This document shows positions 52,021-61,881 of a stretch of DNA of 64,000 nucleotides, in pieces. Numbering within the stretch: position 1 is the stretch's first letter; every line of letters begins with the position of its first letter. The DNA lies in assembly GCF_003287285.1 (NCBI RefSeq), contig NZ_QMIG01000006.1, positions 62,001 to 126,000 on the forward strand, written 5' to 3'. The DNA is from Phytoactinopolyspora halophila (GTDB lineage Bacteria > Actinomycetota > Actinomycetes > Jiangellales > Jiangellaceae). The position numbers and the translations under genes were made by a program. Below the pieces are notes generated by a model, which did no database searches, had not been told where the DNA came from, and saw nothing but the letters and a program-made list of their open reading frames with translations.

Positions 52021-53910
52021 TCACGCCGACGCGGGCCTGCGCACGCCTTCAATGAGCTCAGCCAGAAACTCGCGCGTATGCCGATCGGTCGCATAGACGA
52101 CTGTGCCGACCATGCCACGCGTGAGGAGCACCTTGTAGACGTTACGGACGTTCCGATCGAACTCCGCGTCGCTCACAGAGTTGCGGTTCCGGAATGCCGG
52201 ATCGCGGTTCTCACTTCGCACTGAAGTCAGCTCACCGTCTCGGGCCACCAGGTCAGGACCAATGATGACGCCAGACCAGTCGTATTCGAATCCTTGAGCC
52301 GTATAGATGCAGCCCACTTGGCCGAATCCCGCCGGGTCAGTCGCCCAGTAAGAACGACCCGGCGCCCCGCCAACGGAGCGCTCGCTCTTGACGTTCCACG
52401 GGCGTGCCCAGTCCCCGATCTGCACGTCAGCAACGAGCGAACCGTCGGGTCGCGGGTTACTCCACGGCCAGCAGAAGCCGGCGGACATCCTCGCCGAATA
52501 GCCTTCATCCCGCTTGGTGGCCAGGATGGCCTCGAGATCAGACGGCGAATCCGCGACTTGTACCTCGAATCGCTCGTCCCCCTCCCACGGAGCCGGGCCA
52601 CCTGGCTCAAGGCCAAGCAGGCGCTTCACCCAGCGCTCATACACCGCGCTGCCGCCGCATCTGAACTGTCCCTCGAGATCAACAGGGATCACTTCAAGAC
52701 CGCGACGCGCTGCGGCCTCCTCAATGGCTTCGTAGGTCCCGATCTCACCTGGCTTGACGACCTGGTGCTCGTCGAGCAGGAACACTGGCACACTCGCGAC
52801 GGAGATGAGTTCCTCCACCTGAGGTCGTCCGGTACGGTCCGAGGCCTTGGTGAATCTGTTCTCTGACGTTGCCCTGATGCGATGCGCCTCGTCGGCGATG
52901 AGCACATCGAGGCTGTTCGCCGACTCCTTCATGAAGCTGTTGAAGTACCTGAACAGGTTCTTGAGCCGCGTCGACCCCTTGCCCGCGTACTTGCGCAGCG
53001 TCTCAGTGAATGATTTCGAGCCCGTCGCGTGCACGACGGTGCGGCCTCGGCGAGAAAGCTCGCCGAGGATCGAGAGTGCGATGACGCTCTTCCCGCTACC
53101 AGGGCCGCCCTTCACGACGATGACGCGCTTGCTGTCCTGCTCATGTGCATGCTCAACGGCGTGGAGGACATGCTCATAGGCCACCCTCTGCTCGTCCAGA
53201 AGCGTGAACCGTTCCCGCTCCTTGATCTCCTCCGCCGCGACAGCCAACAGTTGCCGGCTGGGGCGGATCGCACTGGAGAGAAACCGGTCCGCCGCGGGCG
53301 CACCCGGCGCAGGAGAAAGGTGTGTCTGCAGGTAATCCAAGAACTCACCCCGACGCTGAGCGGTGAACACTCGACTGTGTTCGTCCTGGCTCTGGTCAAG
53401 CACATCCCTGACCGCATGGTCGGTGGCGTTGTGGAGATAGGCCACGCCCTTCACGACATCAGAACGACCACGCAGCGACGCCGTGAAGTCCGCGATGAGC
53501 TCACAATAGCCGTGCACCTGAGTAGCGGGATTTAAACGTGGTCCCCGATGCCGGCCTTCAACGAGTACGAGTTCGTCATTGTCCTCCCAAGCTTCAGCAC
53601 TGCTCCACTGCTTCAGTTCGACTACGACGTACGAGTCCTCGCCAGTCCGTGGATGGACACCCGCCACGATGGCGTCAACGCGCTTACTCGTAAGAGGAAG
53701 CCGGTGCTCGACAAGGATCTCCACCGAGCCAAGACCAGCGTCGACGAGATCGCGAGCGAGTACCGGCAAGCTACGTTCCCAGGACCGCATCTCCGCATCC
53801 GACGCCCGCGCTCCTGTTGCGTATCGGACATGCTCAGCGATCCGAACCGGCAATGTACTCTCCAGCGCCAACGCAGCCAAGCTTTCGGCGGATGCGCGAA
53901 ACGCCGACAT
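52021..53910 (-). CDS. DUF2075 nuclease-helicase
   Basis: A 629-residue protein. Residues 60-110 look like a PD-(D/E)XK nuclease core: KRVDAIVAGVHPRTG then SYVVVELKQW (Asp 79, Glu 98, Lys 100). The DUF2075 ATPase follows with Walker A KGGPGSGKSVIAL (about 267-279), Walker B VLIADEAHRI (340-343) and the later motifs DLEGQFRCGGS and CIYTAQGFEYDWSGVIIGPD, then VYKVLLTRGMVGTVVY. This is the Schlafen-group-3/DUF2075 helicase type, often in defence islands. It is immediately upstream of the MazG-like gene. Role in antiviral defence is inference. Confidence 0.83.
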   Translation of the reverse strand: MSAFRASAESLAALALESTLPVRIAEHVRYATGARASDAEMRSWERSLPVLARDLVDAGLGSVEILVEHRLPLTSKRVDAIVAGVHPRTGEDSYVVVELKQWSSAEAWEDNDELVLVEGRHRGPRLNPATQVHGYCELIADFTASLRGRSDVVKGVAYLHNATDHAVRDVLDQSQDEHSRVFTAQRRGEFLDYLQTHLSPAPGAPAADRFLSSAIRPSRQLLAVAAEEIKERERFTLLDEQRVAYEHVLHAVEHAHEQDSKRVIVVKGGPGSGKSVIALSILGELSRRGRTVVHATGSKSFTETLRKYAGKGSTRLKNLFRYFNSFMKESANSLDVLIADEAHRIRATSENRFTKASDRTGRPQVEELISVASVPVFLLDEHQVVKPGEIGTYEAIEEAAARRGLEVIPVDLEGQFRCGGSAVYERWVKRLLGLEPGGPAPWEGDERFEVQVADSPSDLEAILATKRDEGYSARMSAGFCWPWSNPRPDGSLVADVQIGDWARPWNVKSERSVGGAPGRSYWATDPAGFGQVGCIYTAQGFEYDWSGVIIGPDLVARDGELTSVRSENRDPAFRNRNSVSDAEFDRNVRNVYKVLLTRGMVGTVVYATDRHTREFLAELIEGVRRPASA

Positions 53911-54426
53911 CGGCGACAGAACCCCCAGGGCAGCACGAAGTCACTCGTGCGGGTGGGGGCATGTCCGCCAGAGGCAGAAGCCCGTCGGGCCGCATCATGT
54001 ACGGATTCGACCTTAGCGAACCGCGTGATCAGATCAGACATCTGCGTCAGCACGGCCAGTCTCCGGAAGCCGCCAATCGACGGTCAATCGGTGACAGTTC
54101 TGTACGGAGTGGCTTCTACGGTGTCGCGATCCAGCAACGAAAGGTGCTGTTTCACCCGTCGCCGTGTCGTTCACAGGACTATCGACTTCTGTCCGGCGTT
54201 TCATGAAACGATCTTCTATTCGGTCGGATGATTGCCGAAAGCTCAGCGCCCCTTATGAAAGCTAAAGTTAGCCCCCCTGCACGTTTCTGCTGGTCACAGG
54301 ATTATCTTCTTTTATGCGGCGTGGTGCACGAGCACGGTGCTTGCCGTAAAGAGCTAGATGCTCATGCCTGCGTTGTCTCTAGCCACGTCGGGCGAACCGC
54401 CAGTCACGACCATGCTGGTGCGCGCC
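53911..54426. other. Gene-free stretch between the DUF2075 and giant helicase genes
   Basis: No supported gene in 516 bases. A weak repeat of TCACAGGACTATC/TCACAGGATTATC (near 54170 and 54295) and runs of short open frames are seen. This space holds the 3' end of the giant gene and the promoter of the DUF2075 gene. Confidence 0.5.
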
Positions 54427-57400
54427 TCAGGCAACGATCAGCTCATCTGGACCGCGTTCAAGCCGGCCGGAGCTGAGGCCCAGCTCGATAGCTCGGTCCA
54501 AGCGCTCACTGACGCGTTCAGTCATCCGACGCCCACCGAAGATGTTCATTGCCTCGCGTTTCAGCTCCGGTTCGAGCATGCCAGCTGACTGGGTACACAG
54601 CGCTGCCATCGCGTTGATCATTTCGCGCAGGCTGACGTGATCGAACTTGCGCTCGTCACCGTCAACACTGGCGCGGAAGCCGGTCCAGGTCCGATAATCC
54701 AGTGAACCCGGCCACGCTACACTCTCCGCCGAGTCCGGCATATATCTCTTCGGAAGCTGCTGAAGGATCGCATCGCGACGGCTGGCGTGGACCTTGCTGA
54801 GCCCGAACGCGCTCGCCACCAGCTTCACAAGGCGGTCGATGTGCACCGGACCCTCGGCCTCGATCACCTGCTCAAGGACCGCTGCGACAGCGTTGTTGCT
54901 CGCCGCGGACCGACCAAGCCCGTCGAGAGTCTCGACCGTGCCGAGGATGCGCGGTGTCCATGGCACGTATGTGGACTGTCCGGGGAGCGCACCAGGTTCA
55001 GCTGGCAAGGACGACCGCGGCTCAGAATCAACGACGGCGGCGGACGCGATCGGGCTGGCGATCGCTGGCTCAGCCTCGGCGCGCCATTCTACAGCCTCGT
55101 CGACCACGTTGAACTCGTTCGTGGAAGGACGGGCTGGCTCCGGGTTCGCAGGTGCCGAAGGCTCGGCAGGACCGAACGAGTTCTCATCGTTGTCATTACT
55201 CTCCCGCCGCGTGCCGGACAGTACGTCGTCCACAGCACGCACGAGACGGTCAACGACGGCATCCGGGCCGTCGAGCCACGCTGGAAGCCACACCCGCTCC
55301 ACGGCAGGCCAGTGCAGCAGCTGGACCAGCACCTCCGACGGCAGCCCGTCCCGGTCACCCACGGTCCGTCGGGCGGCCCACGCCGGCCCGTCCAACAACA
55401 CCGCGAGAAGCGCATGCTCCGGCGCGTCCGCACTCGCCACGCTAATGTCCACCTTGAAGTCCGAAAGACCGACGTTGGTGATCACCGCCAGACCACGGTC
55501 GCGCAGGCGGGCCGCGATGTCCTCGGCGTGCCGGTCCGCCACCGTCGCCGCGTACGGGTTGTTCGGCAACGTCGCCGTTCCCTGTTCCGCCATGTCCAGG
55601 TATGCGCGCAGGTGCTTGATCCCGACCGACGACGTCTCCTCCGCGCGCAGCTGCGACGGGTCGAACGACGAGAACACGATCACCCGGCGGCGCGCTCGGG
55701 TTATGGCCACGTTGAGCCTCCGTTCCCCGCCGGCCCGGTTCAGCGGTCCGAAGTTCAGCGGCAGGACACCACGGTCGTTCACGCTGAACGCCGTGGAGAA
55801 GAGAATCACATCTCGCTCGTCGCCCTGGACATTCTCCAGGTTCTTGACGAACAGCCCTTCCTCGTCAGATCCGTCCAATGCCTCCGCCAGGCGCGGATCG
55901 TCGCTGTCCCGGATCAACGCCTCGATGTATGCACGCTGCTGCTGGTTGAACGTCACCACACCCACCGACGGGGCCGCGTCGGACGATGCGTCGAACCGTC
56001 GCTGGATCTCGGCCACAACGGCCTCGGCCTCCACCGGGTTGGTCCGAAGCAGCTTGCCCTTCCCGGTGCGGTGGAAGTGACCGTCCACGCGCTCAAGAGT
56101 GACACCGTGGTCCGCGCTTCCCAGCGCAGACGGCGCTGGGAAGGTCGACAGCTTGTTCTCGTAGTACTGGTGGTTGCTAAACGCGATCAGCGACTCGTCC
56201 TGGCTGCGATAGTGCCATGAGAGCCACTGCTGCGTGACGCGCGCCTGCACGCACTCGGAGAGAATGCTCTCTTCGTCCTCCACCGCGCCTTCAGCCATGC
56301 TCTCGTCATCGTCCCCGGGCGTCGACGGCTCGGCGAACGACGTCGGCGGCATCTGCTTGCTGTCACCCACCACGACGACGGACTTAGCCCGCCCGATGGC
56401 ACCGATCGCGTCCGCGACTCGGATCTGTGACGCCTCGTCGAACACCACCAGGTCGAACTGCGCTGCCCTCGGCGGGAAGAACCGGGCCAACGAATCCGGA
56501 CTCACCAGCACGCACGGCATCGCTCCGGCGACCAGGTCCCCGTACTTCTCCATAAGCTTGCGGACGCTCAGTCCGCGCCTTTGCTTTCCGATCTCCCGCC
56601 GCAACTCACCAACGCGTCCTAGGCTCGTCTCCGGGTCGAACGGACGCGCTCGGATAACGTGTGCCGGGGTCGCGTCGCTCATGGCGTTGCGGACGGCGCC
56701 GGCTGCCGTGGTGAAACGGCTGATCGCCCGCTCATGTCCGTGCGCGTCGAAGTCCACCAGGCCGGTGGCTGCCCTACGCTCTTCGACCGACGACTCGGCG
56801 ATCCCGCGCTCGAAGGCCTGCACTGCGTCATCGGCGTCCACTGCACCGGATAGCAAGGCCCGCCGCGCGTCCATCATCCCGGTGACGCGCAGCGGCTCGA
56901 CGTGGGCCAGCAGGTCGAGCCACCGGCGCAGGCTCCACATCTCCGGCGACGCCGTGTCACGCCCGTCGCGTGTCTGCTGCCACCGTGCGACGAGTCCATC
57001 ACCGCCGGACCAGGCCGCGAGACCTGAATCTTCGATGAGGCAGACATCCGCCAGGCGCGAGGTGGCATCCCGGAGGCGAACCGCGAGCTCGGACTCGGCG
57101 GAGGAGAAGGGATTCGACTTCAGCGCCTGCCTCAACGCCAGGATGAACTCGCCCGAGGGATCGCCGTCCGCACGCTCACGGATGGCACCACCTACCCACC
57201 GCAGCCAGTTCAGCTGCTCATCGACCAGGTCACGACCTTCGTCGGTCAACGGATTCCATGTCGCGGGCAGCAAGATCCCGGGTACGGTCGCTGCGTCGGC
57301 CGCCAGGCCCTGCACGGCGGCCTGCACGCGCAGGAGCGCTTCTGTCAGTGCAGGCAGTTGCTTCGGCTTCACCGAGCCGCCACGCCGCATGACCCCCTCG

Positions 57401-60400
57401 AGCTCGTCTCGCACGGCGACCAGCCGCTTCTTGCGTCCGAAGAAACCGGAGGCCGCCGCAGCCTGCGCCCGCGCATGAATATCCGGCAACGGCAGGTCGA
57501 GCGCTGCTGCTGTCACCGGGCCTAGCGCCGGCGTGTGTGTCGCGGCGAACTGCGCCAGCTGCTGTGTGAAGGCGGCCGCGGCCGACTCCCACTGGGGAGA
57601 CGGCACCTGGTCGAGCACCTCCAGCGACCTGTGCGGCGCGGATGCAAAGGCGGCTAGGACGACGAGGTCGTCCATGGTACGAACGGCGCGCACCACGTCA
57701 GCCAACGGACCCGTAGCCGGTATGGAGTCGACCGCAGCGTCCAGCTCGAGCACCGCGTCCCGGACCGCCGCGACGTCGATCGATCCGGCCTGCGGGCTGT
57801 CGATGAACCCCCATGGATGGTGTGGCCGTGGACGCGCCACATCGGCCACCTCCGGCAGCCCGTTCAGCACATGCCGTATTTCGGCCACCGTGTCTGCAGC
57901 CGACGATGTCAGCAGCTCACGCGGCACGTGCAGCGCTGGAACGGAGGAGTCCATGGCCAGGCGCTGGGTGTGCGCGCTGTAGAGCGACAGCCCTGCCGCG
58001 TTCTCCTCGTGCAGGTATCGCGCGTAGCGGTCCAATGTCCGCCGCGCCGAACGCAATTCTTGCTCGCGGGCGGACAGACCCTGCCAGTCGACCGCCACCG
58101 AGTGTTCCAGCGCCTGCTTGATCTGTGCCCGAACTGCCGCCGGTTTGCTTCCCTTGTCGTGCAGGTCGAGTGAGAACGACGTCATGCCCACACGGTCCAG
58201 ACGCCCTTTGACGACGTCGAGCGCGGCCCGCTTCTCGGCGACGAACAGCACCCTCTTGCCCTCCGCGACGGCGCGGATGAGGAGGTTCGTGATCGTTTGC
58301 GACTTGCCCGTTCCCGGTGGGCCTTCCAGCACGAACGTCGCCCCGCCGACGGCTGTCGCCACCGCCTCGAGTTGGGACGCGTCGCCGGGAACGGGACAAC
58401 GCTCGGCGACCTGGTCCAGGTCGACCTGTTCCGCATCGAACGCGCACGGATCCTCGAAGGGATCCATCGGCGATTTGACCAGGTGCGAGACGAGCGGACT
58501 CTTCGACAGCTCCTGCCAGTGCTCGTCCAGGTCCTTCCAGAGCCTGAACTTCGAGAACTGCAGGATGGCCAGGTGAGCGGTGGGTTCCACGTGGAATGGG
58601 AGTCGCCGTTCGGCCAGGGCCACCCGCATCGCGTCGAACGCGGCGTCCAGATCGATTCCGGCGCCGTCCTCACTCGGCTCGGCGAGGCCGGGGATTTCCA
58701 TACCGTGCCGCTGGCGCAACTTCTCCAGCAGGCAGTAGTTAGGTGTGCTGGTGCCACTGTCATCCAGCTCGATCCGGTAGACGGTCTGGCGCGACAGGGT
58801 CGTCAGCCTGACCGGCACAAGCACCAGCGGTGAGCGCAGGTCCCGGCCGTCCAGCGTCCACACGAGCGAGCCCAGCGCGAGGTAGAGGTTGTTTGCGCCG
58901 GTCTCCTCGATGATGGTTCTGGCCTTGTACGCGAGGTTGCGCATTCTGGTCCGGTACGCGGCCGAGCTCACGTCGGTGTACGTGGCTCGCTTGGCCGAGA
59001 GCATTCCGGCGAGATGGTCGGCGGGCAGGTCGCGACCTGCCCGGGCCCCGCGCTCGTAGTGGATGCTGTCGAACTGGTCGCTCGGGAGAAGCTGGACGGC
59101 CGTGCCTTCGTGCAGCATGTCCTCGACCATCGGCAGGTGGCCATCGGGAACGGCGAGTTCCAGGGCCGTCCGCTCGGTGAAGTTGATCAACCGGTTCCGC
59201 AGGCTCAGGTCCAGCAGCGAGTTCTTCCACGCCTGAATCCGCTGCGGCACGGCCGGACCCGTGGATGTGCTCTGCTCCGGCCGCTGCTCTGCCCGCGCCG
59301 GTGCCGGAGTCGCGTGTTCGGCGGCACGGTACTCGACGACGGTGACCGACCCACCGGCGTCACGCACGCGGGCGGGCAACGGGACGATCCCCGCCAGGCG
59401 CGCCTGCCGCACGTCGGTGATCCCGATGACACTGGAGAGATCACCAGTGAGGTACGTCGCGGCAGGTGTTTGGTGCGTTGCGGCGAACGGCACCGCACCG
59501 TCGCTCGCGGTCACGGCCGTCGTCTCGACTAGGCGGATCATGCCGAGATGCATGAGGTTGACAGCGTCTCCGGCATCGGCGGAGGCGGCACCATCCAGCG
59601 CGTGCTCCTCGCGCCAGTAGCCGAGGAACGCATGCCCGTCGACGATCCACAACAGCGGGCGGACGCCCGCCTGCTCGAGCGCCGCTGCCATGACGACGAC
59701 CAGGTCAAGGCAGGTGCCGACCCGATCCTCCAGAACCTCGCTCGGCGTCCGAATCTTCTGACCGACGTCCGACCAGCTCGCCGGCGGCTCGCTGTACCGG
59801 ATGCCGCGGGCCTGCATCGCCTCGTAGATGGCTTGAGCGATCGCGTCGACCCGTTCCGGACCGCCTTGGTAGCCGTCGACCGATGCCCGGCCGGTCCGCC
59901 GTTCCAGGATGTCCGACGCCTCGGAGACCAGCTGCGCCACGGCGGGATGGTTGGGCATGACGAACGCGGCGAGCATTTCGAGCGCCAGGGAAACCGGTTC
60001 GGTGCGCCACTGGTGTGCGGCCAGCATGGTGACCTGGATCTGTCGTTCCGCCAGTGGCGACCCGTCGTCGTACAGCGCCAGCCGGATGGCGGCGGGACGC
60101 TGTTCTTCCACCTGGAGCATGGCCGCCGGATCGACTGTCAGATCGAGATCCGTGAGCACCGACGGCCCGGAGGCGTCGAGGTCGACCAGCCTGTCCTGCG
60201 ATGTTCCGAGTACGCCGTCGGCGTCACGGATCTCCATCCGCATCTTTGCCCCGCGGATCGTCGTCGTCGCGCCGCTTACGGTGACCCGGTTCACCACCGG
60301 AACCTGGTTGTGAGCCATGGGGTAGCTCAGAATGGACGCGGCTTCGGCGTCGATCGTGATCAAGCTTTGTGGTTCCACCCGTTCTTCATCCGCCAGGGGA

Positions 60401-61647
60401 TCGGGGAGGCCGGATGCCACACTGATCTCGTCGGGCGATCCACTGAGTCTGCGCTCCAGCATCCGCGCAAACGTTGCTTCGTCGATGATCGGTACCCCCA
60501 GCTCCCGTGCTCGCCGCGCCTTCCCTGACATCGTGTCGGTATCGGCAGCCACCATCATCGTTGTACTGGAAGTGACTGCATCCTCCGGACGCAGGCCGTG
60601 AAGAGCGGCGCGCCGCTTCCATTCGTCGCGACTCAACTCCATCTGACCGGTGAAGACAACACCATCGCCGGGTCGCAGCTCGAAACGCCCGTGCCCGGAT
60701 TCCGGCTCGGCCATGTCCCGAGCGGCCGATAGGGCGTCGTCCACGGACGCGTCTGCTAGCCCCAGCAACCACGCGACCGCGACCAGGTCCTCTCGCTCGT
60801 TATCGGTCACGACACCGTCGGCCAGTGCGGCCCTCGCCAGGTCCGTGAGATACACGTCGTGCAGCTGCTCGACGGCGGCACGAGACAGCTCGAGTTCTGC
60901 CGCCACGTCCAGCAGAGCGTCGGCCTCGGTGACGGAGATATGTCGATCGAGCAGAGCTTGGTCCAGAACGGTCAGATAGGCGTCGGCGTTGGGCATCTCA
61001 GCATGGCGTGGCAGATGCTCGGAAATGCGAGCAAGGAAGTGCTTGGCGGCGTGTTTCGAAGCCGCTCCACGCTTGACCGGCTGAACCGGCGCGCCATCGA
61101 TCGCAGGCCATGCGTGCGGAATACCGCCCAGCTCGCCGTTGCCGTTGCTTCGGCCAAGGCGGATGTAATGGGAAAGGAGCAGGGCCGCGGCGAGCGCGTC
61201 GGCCTCGGCAGCGTGCCAGGGCGCAGGCTCGATGCCCGCTGCGGCACAGCAGTCAGCCAACGTCCGACCGCTTCCCGGCAGGTACGTCCCGGCTAGCTCC
61301 ATGGTGCAGAGACCGTGCTGGCGCGGTACTGGAACGGTGTACCCGATCCGCCCGTACTCGGCGTGCATGAATCCCAGGTCGAACGTGATGTTGTGCGCCA
61401 CAAAGATCCGCGACGAGAGCATGTCCGAGACGTGTCCGGCCACCTGCGAGAAGGTCGGCGCGTAGAGAACATCACTCGCCGAGATTCCGTGAATGTGCTG
61501 CGCACCGAGATCGCGTTCAGGGTTGAGCAGGGTGCACCATCGCCGCTCGATTTCGCCATGCTTGTCGACGAGAACGATCGCTAGTTCGACGATGCGGTTT
61601 CGCTGCGGAGAAAGCCCCGTTGTCTCCAGATCAACGACTGCGTACAC
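54427..61647 (-). CDS. Giant multi-domain nuclease-helicase
   Basis: A 2,406-residue protein (2,416 from ATG 61677; I prefer GTG 61647, with GGGGG upstream and the exonuclease motif starting at once). Positions count from the ATG. Domains: DEDDh exonuclease (11-165: Asp 16, Glu 18, HNITFD, HAAEAD); TerB-like helices (230-320); BRCT (335-410); unassigned beta-rich part (430-550); transglutaminase-like (610-690: Cys 656 in GTCLDL, His 682 in GHAFLGYW); DUF4011 (812-1080); SF1 helicase with Walker A GPPGTGKS (1119-1126), a helical insert (1200-1680), DEAS (1747) and GDERDVILFSTAF; Vsr/MTES-type nuclease (2045-2155: DFKVDISVA); Pro/Ser linker; DUF3320 (2255-2400). It stands alone. Helicase-nuclease plus DUF4011 resembles Hhe-like defence proteins; the N-terminal half is unusual. 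Cellular role unknown. Confidence 0.85.
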   Translation of the reverse strand: MYAVVDLETTGLSPQRNRIVELAIVLVDKHGEIERRWCTLLNPERDLGAQHIHGISASDVLYAPTFSQVAGHVSDMLSSRIFVAHNITFDLGFMHAEYGRIGYTVPVPRQHGLCTMELAGTYLPGSGRTLADCCAAAGIEPAPWHAAEADALAAALLLSHYIRLGRSNGNGELGGIPHAWPAIDGAPVQPVKRGAASKHAAKHFLARISEHLPRHAEMPNADAYLTVLDQALLDRHISVTEADALLDVAAELELSRAAVEQLHDVYLTDLARAALADGVVTDNEREDLVAVAWLLGLADASVDDALSAARDMAEPESGHGRFELRPGDGVVFTGQMELSRDEWKRRAALHGLRPEDAVTSSTTMMVAADTDTMSGKARRARELGVPIIDEATFARMLERRLSGSPDEISVASGLPDPLADEERVEPQSLITIDAEAASILSYPMAHNQVPVVNRVTVSGATTTIRGAKMRMEIRDADGVLGTSQDRLVDLDASGPSVLTDLDLTVDPAAMLQVEEQRPAAIRLALYDDGSPLAERQIQVTMLAAHQWRTEPVSLALEMLAAFVMPNHPAVAQLVSEASDILERRTGRASVDGYQGGPERVDAIAQAIYEAMQARGIRYSEPPASWSDVGQKIRTPSEVLEDRVGTCLDLVVVMAAALEQAGVRPLLWIVDGHAFLGYWREEHALDGAASADAGDAVNLMHLGMIRLVETTAVTASDGAVPFAATHQTPAATYLTGDLSSVIGITDVRQARLAGIVPLPARVRDAGGSVTVVEYRAAEHATPAPARAEQRPEQSTSTGPAVPQRIQAWKNSLLDLSLRNRLINFTERTALELAVPDGHLPMVEDMLHEGTAVQLLPSDQFDSIHYERGARAGRDLPADHLAGMLSAKRATYTDVSSAAYRTRMRNLAYKARTIIEETGANNLYLALGSLVWTLDGRDLRSPLVLVPVRLTTLSRQTVYRIELDDSGTSTPNYCLLEKLRQRHGMEIPGLAEPSEDGAGIDLDAAFDAMRVALAERRLPFHVEPTAHLAILQFSKFRLWKDLDEHWQELSKSPLVSHLVKSPMDPFEDPCAFDAEQVDLDQVAERCPVPGDASQLEAVATAVGGATFVLEGPPGTGKSQTITNLLIRAVAEGKRVLFVAEKRAALDVVKGRLDRVGMTSFSLDLHDKGSKPAAVRAQIKQALEHSVAVDWQGLSAREQELRSARRTLDRYARYLHEENAAGLSLYSAHTQRLAMDSSVPALHVPRELLTSSAADTVAEIRHVLNGLPEVADVARPRPHHPWGFIDSPQAGSIDVAAVRDAVLELDAAVDSIPATGPLADVVRAVRTMDDLVVLAAFASAPHRSLEVLDQVPSPQWESAAAAFTQQLAQFAATHTPALGPVTAAALDLPLPDIHARAQAAAASGFFGRKKRLVAVRDELEGVMRRGGSVKPKQLPALTEALLRVQAAVQGLAADAATVPGILLPATWNPLTDEGRDLVDEQLNWLRWVGGAIRERADGDPSGEFILALRQALKSNPFSSAESELAVRLRDATSRLADVCLIEDSGLAAWSGGDGLVARWQQTRDGRDTASPEMWSLRRWLDLLAHVEPLRVTGMMDARRALLSGAVDADDAVQAFERGIAESSVEERRAATGLVDFDAHGHERAISRFTTAAGAVRNAMSDATPAHVIRARPFDPETSLGRVGELRREIGKQRRGLSVRKLMEKYGDLVAGAMPCVLVSPDSLARFFPPRAAQFDLVVFDEASQIRVADAIGAIGRAKSVVVVGDSKQMPPTSFAEPSTPGDDDESMAEGAVEDEESILSECVQARVTQQWLSWHYRSQDESLIAFSNHQYYENKLSTFPAPSALGSADHGVTLERVDGHFHRTGKGKLLRTNPVEAEAVVAEIQRRFDASSDAAPSVGVVTFNQQQRAYIEALIRDSDDPRLAEALDGSDEEGLFVKNLENVQGDERDVILFSTAFSVNDRGVLPLNFGPLNRAGGERRLNVAITRARRRVIVFSSFDPSQLRAEETSSVGIKHLRAYLDMAEQGTATLPNNPYAATVADRHAEDIAARLRDRGLAVITNVGLSDFKVDISVASADAPEHALLAVLLDGPAWAARRTVGDRDGLPSEVLVQLLHWPAVERVWLPAWLDGPDAVVDRLVRAVDDVLSGTRRESNDNDENSFGPAEPSAPANPEPARPSTNEFNVVDEAVEWRAEAEPAIASPIASAAVVDSEPRSSLPAEPGALPGQSTYVPWTPRILGTVETLDGLGRSAASNNAVAAVLEQVIEAEGPVHIDRLVKLVASAFGLSKVHASRRDAILQQLPKRYMPDSAESVAWPGSLDYRTWTGFRASVDGDERKFDHVSLREMINAMAALCTQSAGMLEPELKREAMNIFGGRRMTERVSERLDRAIELGLSSGRLERGPDELIVA

Positions 61648-61881
61648 ACCGATACACCCCCTGCCAGCACGGAACACTATCCTGTGCCTGCTAACTCCCC
61701 CTCGACCTATTCCACCCTGCGCCCTGAATCACCTCGGAACGGCCCGACGCAGAATATCGGCCACCCACGACACATGGAATACGTTCGTGCGCTTCACTCA
61801 GCTATTCGCTTGTCGGACATATCCCAGCCAAAGGCGCCGAATAGTCCAGCACAACACTGACGGTCGGTGCATCGCGGCATG

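Noticed and set aside
53549-54231. Plus-strand frames opposite the DUF2075 gene end
   Set aside because: They are antisense to a well supported helicase and run into a gene-free region without conserved motifs.
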